A stretch of 64,000 nucleotides of DNA from Microbacterium sp. AK009 (GTDB taxonomy: Bacteria > Actinomycetota > Actinomycetes > Actinomycetales > Microbacteriaceae): assembly GCF_013410955.1 (NCBI RefSeq), contig NZ_JACCCG010000003.1:124001-188000 (forward strand). Reading direction: 5' to 3'. This document shows positions 1 through 7,993 of the stretch, piece by piece. How positions within the stretch are numbered: the stretch's first letter is position 1; each line of letters opens with the position of its first letter. The position numbers were made by a program, and so were the translations under genes. The notes beneath the pieces were generated by a model. The model was not told where the DNA came from and made no database searches. It saw nothing but the letters and a program-made list of their open reading frames with translations.

Positions 1-404
1 GGGCCGTTTGATCGCCGCTTCCGTGTCGGGCGAATCGACCGCGTTGGGCGAGGGCGATTCCTCTTCCCGGTGCCGTGGAGGCGGGATGCGCGGGACCAAG
101 GGCTTCTGCGGGCGAGAAGCGCCGCGCGAAGGGCCAGAATTTGGTGCGCTAGTGGCGGGGGTGCTGCCGCCCCAGAAGGTTGCGCGCAGCGAGATTCTCC
201 GCGTCGCCATCAGGTCACGCCAGGCCGGGGCTCCTGCGCGGACCTGCTCAGACCCTGGAATCTCTCCGTCACCTCCCATCGATCACCTCATGCACCCAGG
301 GGCGCAGACTCCTGCGAATCGGACGGCCTGTCGGGCGGTGACGGAGCCCCGGTCTCGCGAACCGCTTTCGAGTCTTGCGGGGCAGGAGAGGGTGCCGATA
401 ACTT
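1..404. other. Left flank without a supported gene
   Basis: I find no gene I can support here. Overlapping plus-strand frames (8-418 and 70-438) give arginine-, serine- and glycine-rich translations with no recognisable domain, and both run into the operator at 405-440. I see no tRNA-like fold and no clear terminator. It is probably the 5' flank of the catabolic cluster, possibly including the decayed end of a gene lying left of the window. Confidence 0.5.
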
Positions 405-440
405 TATCACACATTTGAACCTTTGTTCAGATATATGAAA
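405..440. promoter_or_regulatory. Putative IclR-type composite operator 1
   Basis: Half sites TATCA (405-409), TGAAC (416-420), GTTCA (425-429) and TGAAA (436-440) alternate in orientation with spacers of 6, 4 and 6. The same layout occurs at 2657-2681 and 11796-11831, each time before a transcription unit of this cluster. Assigning it to the IclR protein at 15469 is inference. The inner TGAAC-N4-GTTCA resembles the GAAAC/GTTTC palindromes of some IclR proteins such as KdgR. Confidence 0.7.
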
Positions 441-516
441 TGCAGCGCGTGTCATTGTCGGCCTGCGGAAGGCCTGTCCGAGGGGGCGCGATGCGCTCCC
501 ACAGAGAGGTGACGCT

Positions 517-1590
517 GTGCCAGATGAGGCGAAGGCGAAGGTTGGCGTGATCGGATTGGGCGTCTATGGCGCGTTACACGCGCGGACCTACGCCGCGATG
601 GATGGGGCGGAGCTCACGGGGGTCTGCGATCTCCGGCCTGATCGCTCCCGAGACATGGCTGCCGAGCTCGGATGCAACGGGTATACCGACGTCCAGCAGA
701 TGCTCGCCACTTGCGATCTGGATGCGGTTTCCATCGCATTGCCAGATCATCTGCATGCCGACGCCGCGATTACCGCAGCGAGGGCGGGGAAGCACGTGCT
801 CGTTGAGAAGCCGTTGGCAACCACGGTCGACGAGTGTTTGCAGGTGATCGCGGCAGCTGAGGAGAGCGGGGTCTTCCTCATGACCGACTTCTCGCAGCGT
901 TGGAGCCCAGTGATGCAGCTTGCCAGAAAGGCGGTCACGGAAGGCGACCTTGGTGACGTGCAGCTTGGCTACTACCGGGCGAATGACACGATCTACGTTC
1001 CGACGAAGATGCTGTCCTGGGGAGCGCAGTCGACCGTCGCCTGGTTTCTCGCGTCCCATTGTCTGGACAACCTCATGTGGCTCTTCGATGCTCGCGATGC
1101 CTACGCCGGCGGAGCAGGCGACTGCATCAGGCGCGTACGAACAGTGGCTCGGCAGTCCGTTCTCGCCGCTCGCGGCCTTGCAACTCCAGACTTCTACCTC
1201 ACGACGCTTGAGTGGGAGTCGGGAATGGTGACGACGTTGGAGAACTGTTGGATTCTTCCGGAGTCGTCTCCCAGCGTCTTCGACATGAAAGTGCAGCTGA
1301 TCGGATCTCGGGGGACCTTTCACATCGATGGGTCCCACAGTGGTGTCGTCGAGCAGTGGGCTGAGAAAACGTCCTACCTCGATCCGTTCGCCTACCTAGA
1401 GGTATTCGGCGAGCCTGTGGGGTTCGCGACGTCGAGCATCAGGCATTTCGTTTCATCGGTGGCAAAGGGGGTGCCACCTTCCGTCGACGGTTTCGACGGG
1501 TTGGCCGTCACTCGGCTGATTCTCGCGATGGAGAAATCGATCGCTGTCCAAGCCCCTGTGGACATCCGGAACAACCCCTTCCGGCCATGA
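517..1590 (+). CDS. Gfo/Idh/MocA family oxidoreductase
   Basis: NAD(P)-dependent dehydrogenase of 357 residues, the usual family length. The Rossmann motif GVIGLGVYG lies near residues 10-18, and the family motif EKPLATT at 97-103 carries the Lys that normally contacts the nicotinamide and substrate. Members oxidise or reduce cyclic polyols, sugars or sugar acids; the substrate here cannot be read from sequence. The GTG start at 517 follows an AGAGAGGTGA ribosome site. The 3' end overlaps the aldo/keto reductase by 4 nt, so the two are probably co-translated from the promoter carrying operator 1. Third codon positions look more A/T-rich than in the right half of the window. Confidence 0.9.
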   Translation: MPDEAKAKVGVIGLGVYGALHARTYAAMDGAELTGVCDLRPDRSRDMAAELGCNGYTDVQQMLATCDLDAVSIALPDHLHADAAITAARAGKHVLVEKPLATTVDECLQVIAAAEESGVFLMTDFSQRWSPVMQLARKAVTEGDLGDVQLGYYRANDTIYVPTKMLSWGAQSTVAWFLASHCLDNLMWLFDARDAYAGGAGDCIRRVRTVARQSVLAARGLATPDFYLTTLEWESGMVTTLENCWILPESSPSVFDMKVQLIGSRGTFHIDGSHSGVVEQWAEKTSYLDPFAYLEVFGEPVGFATSSIRHFVSSVAKGVPPSVDGFDGLAVTRLILAMEKSIAVQAPVDIRNNPFRP

Positions 1591-2603
1591 GTGCGACGAT
1601 GCCAACTGCGGAGATCGCTCCGCGCGTGGAGATGCCGATGATCGGCCTCGGGACGTGGTCGCTGAAAGACCCGTACCACTCGGTACGGACAGCTTTGGAT
1701 GTCGGATATCGACACATCGATACCGCGGAGCAGTATGGCAACGAAGACCTCATAGGCAGGGCAATCGCCGACAGCGGATTGCCGAGAGAAGACGTCTTCA
1801 TCACCACCAAGATCTTGTCCCGTGACGTCGATCGCGTCGATGACATCATCTCGGCGAGTCTCGCCGCCTTGCGCACCGACTATGTGGACCTTTGGCTGAT
1901 CCATGATCCGCCTCCACCCGGCCTGTCCGAACGGCTTTGGGGGAGTCTGATCCGACTGCGCGAGGCAGGGTTTGCCCGCGCAATCGGCGTGAGCGAATAC
2001 GGAACCAGCCAGATTGACGCCATCATCGCGTCCTCCGGTGTAACGCCTGCGGTGAATCAGGTGAGGTGGGCGCCGGCGCTCTTCGACCCCGTTCGATTGC
2101 GAGATACGACTGCCCGAGGTATTCGGCTGGAGGGCTTCAGTGGGTTGCGCCTGGCCGATCTCGATGATCTGGCCCTGGTGGCACCCGCGCAACGGCGTGG
2201 AGTCACGCCGGCACAGATACTTCTGCGATGGCACATCGACCATGGCGTCGTGGCCATTCCCAGGACGGACAGTGACCGTCGCATAGAAGAAAACCTCGAT
2301 GTGTGGGGCTTCGAGCTCGATGAGGACGAACGGCGTGCAATCGATGCGCTGAGCACCGTCAGAGTGGCAGCACGGGCGTGCGGTCCTGGGTGCAGTCTGG
2401 TCGGCCGGGTGGGGACAGTGGTTGCCCCGACCGGTGTTCCCACAGGTCCCGGAGAGATCGCTGTCGAGGGCCAACTCCCTCTCATCGCCTGGTCCAGCGA
2501 GCTCATCGCAGTTGGGTCGATCGCTCGAATAGTCGGATGTCGCAGCAGCCGCTCCGTAGACGTCGTTCCCGAACCCAGGACCGACGCGGAGGCCCAGCCC
2601 TGA
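1587..2603 (+). CDS. Aldo/keto reductase with an unusual C-terminal tail
   Basis: NAD(P)H-dependent carbonyl reductase or alcohol dehydrogenase of the AKR (TIM-barrel) superfamily, 338 residues. The catalytic tetrad is visible: D45 and Y50 in HIDTAEQY, K75 in FITTK and H106 in DLWLIHDP. The usual fold ends near IDALS at about residue 256; the last 82 residues have no similarity I recognise and are rich in G, V and P. They may be a real extension or the result of losing the normal stop through a frameshift. The gene overlaps the upstream Gfo/Idh gene by 4 nt. Likely role: reducing or oxidising a carbonyl in the substrate handled by this cluster. Confidence 0.88.
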   Translation: MSATMPTAEIAPRVEMPMIGLGTWSLKDPYHSVRTALDVGYRHIDTAEQYGNEDLIGRAIADSGLPREDVFITTKILSRDVDRVDDIISASLAALRTDYVDLWLIHDPPPPGLSERLWGSLIRLREAGFARAIGVSEYGTSQIDAIIASSGVTPAVNQVRWAPALFDPVRLRDTTARGIRLEGFSGLRLADLDDLALVAPAQRRGVTPAQILLRWHIDHGVVAIPRTDSDRRIEENLDVWGFELDEDERRAIDALSTVRVAARACGPGCSLVGRVGTVVAPTGVPTGPGEIAVEGQLPLIAWSSELIAVGSIARIVGCRSSRSVDVVPEPRTDAEAQP

Positions 2604-2656
2604 TCGCCTGGAAACTATTGCGGCGACGACTCGTCGATGCTAGCTTTCGACAAATG

Positions 2657-2681
2657 TGAACCTGAGTTCAAGAACATGAAC
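2657..2681. promoter_or_regulatory. Putative IclR-type composite operator 2
   Basis: TGAAC (2657-2661), N4, GTTCA (2666-2670), N6, TGAAC (2677-2681): three perfect half sites with exactly the spacing of operator 1. It lies 31 nt before the GTG of the solute-binding protein gene, where a repressor could block the importer operon. No convincing fourth half site is seen on the left (TTTCG at 2645-2649 is off by one base in spacing). Confidence 0.75.
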
Positions 2682-2711
2682 CAACCTCACACCCACACCC
2701 GAGGAGGCACC

Positions 2712-4307
2712 GTGAAGTTTCGTTCATCAATCGCGCTCGCCGCCGCCGCTGCAGTCGCCGTTGTTCTGGCTGGTTGCGCGAGCGGAGGCTCCGACGACAC
2801 AGCCCCGACAGACGAGGCGGCCAGCTGCGAAGGTCCGCCGCAGGCGGGCGGCTCACTCACCGTCGCAAAACAGAATGAGACGTTGTCGCTCAGCCCCTAC
2901 GCCACCCCCGGAGGATTCGGCGACACCGAGGCGTTGAACATGATCTTCGAGACACTGGTGCGGATGGATCCGACTGGCGCGACGCAGGACATCGTCCCCG
3001 GTGTGGCCGACGAGTGGACCGTGAGCGATGACGGGCTGACGTATACGTTCAACATCCGCGATGGAGCGACGTTCTCCAACGGGCGACCAGTCACCGCCGA
3101 GGACGTTCAGTACACCCTCGATAACTGGTCGGATCCTGAGGTCAGTCAGTGGGCTTCGTTTGCGCGCGGATACGAATCGACGACGATCGTCGATGAGTCG
3201 ACCGTTCAGGTCAACATGTCCCAGCCCATCGGTGGATTCCTCTACTCGCTCGCGATGGTCACGGCCGCGATCCTGCCCGAGGCGGAGGCAGAAGAGGCCG
3301 GCGAGGCGTTCTTCGACGCGCCGATCGGCAGCGGTCCCTTCGTTCTGGACGAATGGGTGAAGGGCTCCTCGATCAGCTTCTCGAAGAACCCCGAGTATTG
3401 GGACGAAGCCGGACCGCTGCTCGACGAGATCGAGTTCCGGTTCATCACCGACGACAACAACCGCGTGCTCGCCCTGCGCTCGGGTGACGTGCAGATGGTC
3501 GACAACGTGCCGTGGTCGCAGGTCGAGGCGCTTGAAGGCGAGGCGGCGGTGACCCTCGAGGAATTCGAGATCCCCTCCTGGATCCTGCTGTCCCTCAACA
3601 ACCAGCGCGGACCATTCGCCGACCAGAACGTCCGCCAAGCGTTGTCGCTGGCGATCGACCGCGAAGGCGTCAACGAGAACATCTACTTCGGCAAGGGTGA
3701 GCTACCCAACAGCATCCTGCCGCGCCTGCGGTTCGACGCCGGGGCAGACCAGATCGCGCCCACGCCTTACGACCTCGAGCAGGCCAAAGCACTTATGGCC
3801 GAGTCGGCCTACCCCGACGGCTTCGAGGCAACCCTGGAGTACCCGAGCGGCAACGCCGCCTTTGAGAGTCTCGCCGCGGTCCTTCAGGGCGCGTGGGCAG
3901 AACTGGGGGTGACGGTGGAGCTCGTACCCGGTGATCAGGCGACCCTCAGCCAGAACTTCACCGGCGGCGAATACGACATCATGCTGCCGTACTCGTTCGC
4001 GGCAAGCGACGTGCCGATTCCGGACGAGTTCGCGGAGTTCTACGCCGTACCCGGCGGCACCAACGGGTTCTTCACCTGGTGGACCGATCCTGCCATCGAG
4101 GAGATGGTGCTCGAGTTCACCGGCACCATCGACGAGGAGGAGCGCGCAGCGCTGTGGCCGCCGATCCAAGAGGCGATGCTCGAGGCCCAGCCCGCGATCA
4201 ACGTGCTGAACCTGCCGCTCGTGAGCGCGCACCGTGACGGCGTCTGCGGGTTCACCACGAACCCCATCAGCCAGAGCACGTTCACGAACACCTGGGTCAC
4301 CGGCTAG
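2712..4307 (+). CDS. ABC importer substrate-binding lipoprotein, family 5 (dipeptide/oligopeptide type)
   Basis: Extracellular solute-binding protein of the SBP_bac_5 family, 531 residues, anchored as a lipoprotein: the signal peptide ends in VVLAGC with the lipidated Cys at residue 22. Family signature segments such as VTAEDVQYTLDNW and the long C-terminal lobe are present. The start is the GTG at 2712 behind GAGGAGGCAC; an upstream ATG in frame (2637) would put the operator inside the coding sequence. It is followed by two permeases and two ATPases, giving a complete importer. Ligands of this family include peptides, nickel chelates, opines and oligosaccharides; the neighbouring enzymes suggest a polyhydroxylated amino or amido compound here (inference). 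Confidence 0.93.
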   Translation: MKFRSSIALAAAAAVAVVLAGCASGGSDDTAPTDEAASCEGPPQAGGSLTVAKQNETLSLSPYATPGGFGDTEALNMIFETLVRMDPTGATQDIVPGVADEWTVSDDGLTYTFNIRDGATFSNGRPVTAEDVQYTLDNWSDPEVSQWASFARGYESTTIVDESTVQVNMSQPIGGFLYSLAMVTAAILPEAEAEEAGEAFFDAPIGSGPFVLDEWVKGSSISFSKNPEYWDEAGPLLDEIEFRFITDDNNRVLALRSGDVQMVDNVPWSQVEALEGEAAVTLEEFEIPSWILLSLNNQRGPFADQNVRQALSLAIDREGVNENIYFGKGELPNSILPRLRFDAGADQIAPTPYDLEQAKALMAESAYPDGFEATLEYPSGNAAFESLAAVLQGAWAELGVTVELVPGDQATLSQNFTGGEYDIMLPYSFAASDVPIPDEFAEFYAVPGGTNGFFTWWTDPAIEEMVLEFTGTIDEEERAALWPPIQEAMLEAQPAINVLNLPLVSAHRDGVCGFTTNPISQSTFTNTWVTG

Positions 4308-4343
4308 GAGTTCGCGCCATCGTGACACACGTCCACGAACTCC
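4307..4343 (+). terminator. Intercistronic hairpin after the binding-protein gene
   Basis: GGAGTTCG (4307-4314) pairs perfectly with CGAACTCC (4336-4343); inside the loop CGTG (4321-4324) can pair with CACG (4328-4331). No U-tract follows. A hairpin between a binding-protein gene and its permeases commonly limits read-through or stabilises the upstream mRNA, so that the binding protein is made in excess. Confidence 0.6.
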
Positions 4344-4358
4344 GGGGGAGGTAGGGGT

Positions 4359-5306
4359 TTGCTCCTCTACTTCCTCCGGAGGCTTTTGCTCAGCCTCGCG
4401 CAGCTGCTCGGTCTGGCTATCGTCGTCTTCCTCATCCTGCAGGCGGTTCCGGGTGACCCGGTCAAGATCATGCTCGGCGAACGCGCAGCACCCGAGTACG
4501 TCGAAGCGGTGCGCGAGAGTCTCGGCCTGAACGAACCCGTGCTGACACAGCTCGGGATGTACCTCGCCCGAATCTTGACCGGCGACCTCGGCGACTCGGT
4601 CACATTCGGACAGCCGATCCAGACCCTGATCGCCTCGCGCATAGAGCCCAGCGCGTACCTCATCACCTACGGCCTGCTCCTGGCCGTCGTGATCGGTTCC
4701 ACGCTCGGACTTATCGCCGCCATCCGGTCGGGATCCGTGACGGATTTCTCGATGCGAATCCTGGCGACGGCGATCTTCGCCATGCCGGCTTTCTGGGTCG
4801 GACTCGTGCTCTCCCTGGTGCTCGGCATCCAGCTCGGCTGGTTTCCGGTCTCGGGATACGAATCGGGATTCCTCGGCGCGCTGCGCACCCTGACCCTGCC
4901 CGCCATGGCCATCGCTCTCTCCCTCATCGCGGTCGTGCTGCGTACGCTGCGTGCGAGCACGAAGCGCGTCCTCGACACCGAGTACGTCGAGGCCGCGCGG
5001 GCGCGCGGCTACTCCGAGGCTCGGGTGATCACCCGGCACGCGCTGCGCAACTCGGTCACCCCCACGATCTCGGTCGTCGCCGTTATCATCGGATTCCTGA
5101 TCGGTGGAACCGCGGTGATCGAGCAGGTGTTCAGCATCCCCGGACTCGGCTCGCTGCTCGTCCAAGCCGTAGAGCGCCGTGACTACCCCGTCGTGCAGGT
5201 CCTCGCCCTCCTTGCCGGCGCGGTGGTCATCGTGGCAGGCCTGGTCGCGGACTTGATACAAGCCGCACTCGACCCGAGAATCAGGAGCGCGATCAGCAAT
5301 GGCTGA
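4359..5306 (+). CDS. ABC importer permease, DppB/OppB type
   Basis: Inner-membrane permease of 315 residues, with an N-terminal amphipathic segment (LLYFLRRLLLSLAQLLG) and about six membrane helices. The cytoplasmic EAA loop (EYVEAARARGYSEARVI), which docks on the ATPase, is near residues 208-224. The start is a TTG at 4359, supported by the strong ribosome site GGGGGAGGTAG 5-15 nt upstream and by matching the family N-terminus. Pairs with the DppC-type permease, whose ATG lies 8 nt inside this gene. Confidence 0.92.
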   Translation: MLLYFLRRLLLSLAQLLGLAIVVFLILQAVPGDPVKIMLGERAAPEYVEAVRESLGLNEPVLTQLGMYLARILTGDLGDSVTFGQPIQTLIASRIEPSAYLITYGLLLAVVIGSTLGLIAAIRSGSVTDFSMRILATAIFAMPAFWVGLVLSLVLGIQLGWFPVSGYESGFLGALRTLTLPAMAIALSLIAVVLRTLRASTKRVLDTEYVEAARARGYSEARVITRHALRNSVTPTISVVAVIIGFLIGGTAVIEQVFSIPGLGSLLVQAVERRDYPVVQVLALLAGAVVIVAGLVADLIQAALDPRIRSAISNG

Positions 5307-6129
5307 GCCACTCGTGCGCGCCCGTCGCCGTACCTGGTCCGCGGAGACCACGGTCGGGGCATCCATCGTTGCCTTCGTTGTGATTGCGGCCGTCGTCGGG
5401 CCGCTCTTGTCGCCGTGGGATCCGAACGCTCCCGACGTTCTCGCCGCGCTCGAACCGCCGTCTCTCGAGCACTGGATGGGCACCGACTCCGCCGGCCGCG
5501 ACGTTCTCACTCGATCGCTGGTCGGTGCACAGATCTCGCTGCTTGCAGGAGTCCTCATCACCGTCGCCACGGTGACGATCGGCACAATCGTCGGAGCGCT
5601 GGTCGCCTATGTAGGAGGCTGGTTTGACGCCTTCGTGTCCCGCGTCGTCGACACCGCGATCGCCATTCCCTTCATCGTCGTGGTGCTCGCCACCGTCGCG
5701 ATCCTGGGCGTCGGCACGGTAAGCGTCGCGGTCGGCATGATCATCGTCGGCTGGGCCGTGTACGCGCGGATCGCGCGGGCGGAGGTGCTCTCGCTGCGAG
5801 AGCACGAGTTCATCATGGCCACACGTTCTCTCGGCTACTCTTCGCCGCGAATCATTTTCCGCCACGTGATCCCCAACGTGATCCGTCCGAGCCTCACCTT
5901 CGCCACGATGGACGTCGTCGCCGCGATGGTGGTGCTCGCAGCGATGTCCTACCTCGGCTTCGGCACACAGCCGCCCGTAGCCGATCTCGGCTCCATCATC
6001 GCCGGCGGCCAGCCCTATCTGCTGTCGGCGTGGTGGATCTCGACACTGCCTGCCGTGATCCTGATCGCCCTAGGCGTCGGGGTCGGCCTGATCGATGATG
6101 GCTTCTCCGGCCGACGGAAGGGACGGTGA
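5299..6129 (+). CDS. ABC importer permease, DppC/OppC type
   Basis: Second permease of the importer, 276 residues. An N-terminal helix (VAFVVIAAVVGPLLSP) is followed by the family segment HWMGTDSAGRDVLTR and then five further helices. The EAA loop appears as EHEFIMATRSLGYSSPRII around residues 167-185. The start overlaps the DppB gene by 8 nt and the end overlaps the ATPase gene by 4 nt, so translation is coupled. Length is normal for the family. Confidence 0.92.
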   Translation: MAEPLVRARRRTWSAETTVGASIVAFVVIAAVVGPLLSPWDPNAPDVLAALEPPSLEHWMGTDSAGRDVLTRSLVGAQISLLAGVLITVATVTIGTIVGALVAYVGGWFDAFVSRVVDTAIAIPFIVVVLATVAILGVGTVSVAVGMIIVGWAVYARIARAEVLSLREHEFIMATRSLGYSSPRIIFRHVIPNVIRPSLTFATMDVVAAMVVLAAMSYLGFGTQPPVADLGSIIAGGQPYLLSAWWISTLPAVILIALGVGVGLIDDGFSGRRKGR

Positions 6130-7133
6130 GGCGCGTGGCCGACGACACCCGGGGTGCACCCCTGCTCGAGATAGCGGACCTCCGCATCGGCTTCGGCGAT
6201 AAGCAGCGCGAAGCGGTCGCGGTGGTCCGCGGTGTGAGCCTGCGCCTGGAACGCGGCCGAATTCTCGGCTTGGTCGGCGAGTCCGGCTCAGGCAAGAGCC
6301 TCACCTGCCGTGCGATCATGCGGCTGCTGCCCGAGGCCGGCCATGTGCTCTCCGGGCGGATCTCCTTCGACGGTCGCAATGTTCTAGAACTGGACCGCCC
6401 CGACCTGCTCGCGTTCCGCTCCACCGAAGTGGGAATGATCTTCCAGGACCCGTTCTCGTCGCTCAACCCCACACGCCGGATTGGCTCGCAGATGGTCGAG
6501 GCGCTTCGGCTCGCGCTGCGCCTTCCCGACCGAGGGGCGACGAAACGGGCCATCGAGCTTCTCGCCGAGGTCGACATCCCGGACCCCGCCGCGAAGCTGA
6601 GGATGTACCCGCACGAACTCAGCGGAGGAATGCGACAGCGCGTGATGCTCGCCATCGCGATGGGTGCCAAACCCAGGCTGCTGATCGCGGACGAGCCTAC
6701 GACGGCGTTGGACACCACCACGCAAGCGCAGATCCTGCAATTGCTGCGGAGGGTGAAGGACGACACCGAGTCTTCGATCCTGTTGGTGTCGCACGACTTC
6801 GGGGTGATCGCGGAGATGTGTGACGACGTTGCCGTGATGTACGACGGGTACGTCGTGGAATCAGGACCCGTCGAGGAGGTGTATCTGCGCCCCCAGCATC
6901 CGTACACGCGGGCACTGATCGCGGCGGTGCCGACGCTCACCGTCCCAGAGCGCGGGTACCGACGTCCCACAATCCCGGGACCGCCGCTGGGCACGACTCG
7001 CTATGACGGTGGCTGCCCCTTCACGCCGCGGTGTGCGTTTGCGCGGCCGGAGTGCCGCAACGTCTCAATGACACTGCTCCCGGTGGGTCCTGCCCACACG
7101 AGCGCCTGCCCATTCGAAGGGAGCCATCGATGA
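6126..7133 (+). CDS. ABC importer ATPase, DppD/OppD type
   Basis: Nucleotide-binding subunit, 335 residues. Walker A GESGSGKS near residue 56, Q-loop IFQDPFSSLNP, signature LSGGMRQRV, Walker B LLIADEPTTALD and the H-loop LLVSHDFG are all intact. The C-terminal oligopeptide-transporter extension with QHPYTRALIAAVP and the cysteine-containing CPFTPRCAFARPEC is also present; in some homologues it binds an iron-sulfur cluster. The GTG start overlaps the permease stop by 4 nt and the gene overlaps the next ATPase by 4 nt. Confidence 0.93.
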   Translation: MRRVADDTRGAPLLEIADLRIGFGDKQREAVAVVRGVSLRLERGRILGLVGESGSGKSLTCRAIMRLLPEAGHVLSGRISFDGRNVLELDRPDLLAFRSTEVGMIFQDPFSSLNPTRRIGSQMVEALRLALRLPDRGATKRAIELLAEVDIPDPAAKLRMYPHELSGGMRQRVMLAIAMGAKPRLLIADEPTTALDTTTQAQILQLLRRVKDDTESSILLVSHDFGVIAEMCDDVAVMYDGYVVESGPVEEVYLRPQHPYTRALIAAVPTLTVPERGYRRPTIPGPPLGTTRYDGGCPFTPRCAFARPECRNVSMTLLPVGPAHTSACPFEGSHR

Positions 7134-7993
7134 CGGTGAACGCGCACGTCCTTTCGGTGCGAGGGCTGACGAAAACCTTCCGGCCGCGCGGCCTGCGCCT
7201 GCCTGGGCGGCCGCGACCGTACGGACTGAGGGCCGTCGACGACGTGTCGTTCGATCTCAGCGCCGGCGAGATCGTCGGGATCGCGGGCGAGTCGGGGAGT
7301 GGCAAGTCCACGACCGTCAAGTGTGTCGCCCGCCTCATCGACGCGGACGCTGGTGAGGTATGGCTGGACGGCCGTGACCTGATGTCGATGAAGGGCTCGC
7401 AACTGCGTGCCGCGCGCCGACTGTTGCAGGTGGTGTTCCAGGATCCGTACTCGTCGCTCAACCCTCGGATGCAGGTGGGTGACGCGATCCGCGAGGCGGG
7501 CACCACTCATGGCGTGCCCGACGCGCGCGCACCCGGGTTCGTCGCCGAGTTGCTCGACAAGGTGCGGCTGCCCGCCTCATACGCCAAGCGCATGCCGCGA
7601 GACCTCAGCGGTGGTCAGCGCCAGCGGGTCGCGATCGCCCGAGCGCTCGCACCACGCCCCAAGCTCGTCATCGCGGACGAAGCGGTCAGCGCCTTGGACG
7701 TGTCGGTGCAGACCGAGATCGTCAACCTTTTCCTAGACCTCCGCGACGAGACGGGGATTTCGGTCATCTTCGTCTCGCACCAGCTTCCTGTGCTCACCAC
7801 CCTCGCTGACCGATTGATCGTGATGAAAAACGGACGCATGGTCGAGACCGGCGACACCCGGGCGGTGCTCGCCGATCCTCAGCATGAGTACACCCGGGCA
7901 CTGCTCACCGCGTATCCCGATCCGCACGCATCGCTCGTGCGGCGAGGCTTCGCCCCTGCGCTGCCGGGCGAGGAAGGGGCCATCGATGATTGA
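7130..7993 (+). CDS. ABC importer ATPase, DppF/OppF type
   Basis: Partner ATPase, 287 residues from the ATG at 7130 that overlaps the previous stop. An upstream in-frame start at 7031 would add an unrelated leader inside the previous gene. Walker A GESGSGKSTT, signature LSGGQRQRV and Walker B LVIADEAVSALD are seen; the last has Ala where the family usually has Pro (DEPVSALD), which should be tolerated. The C-terminus is short and lacks the cysteine cluster of the partner ATPase. Completes a five-gene importer. Confidence 0.93.
   Translation: MTVNAHVLSVRGLTKTFRPRGLRLPGRPRPYGLRAVDDVSFDLSAGEIVGIAGESGSGKSTTVKCVARLIDADAGEVWLDGRDLMSMKGSQLRAARRLLQVVFQDPYSSLNPRMQVGDAIREAGTTHGVPDARAPGFVAELLDKVRLPASYAKRMPRDLSGGQRQRVAIARALAPRPKLVIADEAVSALDVSVQTEIVNLFLDLRDETGISVIFVSHQLPVLTTLADRLIVMKNGRMVETGDTRAVLADPQHEYTRALLTAYPDPHASLVRRGFAPALPGEEGAIDD

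Noticed and set aside
1..438. Overlapping 122-136-codon plus-strand frames at the left edge
   Set aside because: No domain, no ribosome site, composition of random GC-rich sequence, and they run through the operator.
3702..5585. A 627-codon open frame on the minus strand
   Set aside because: It lies opposite the binding-protein and permease genes, is rich in Arg, Asp and His as expected for a GC-rich shadow frame, and has no domain.
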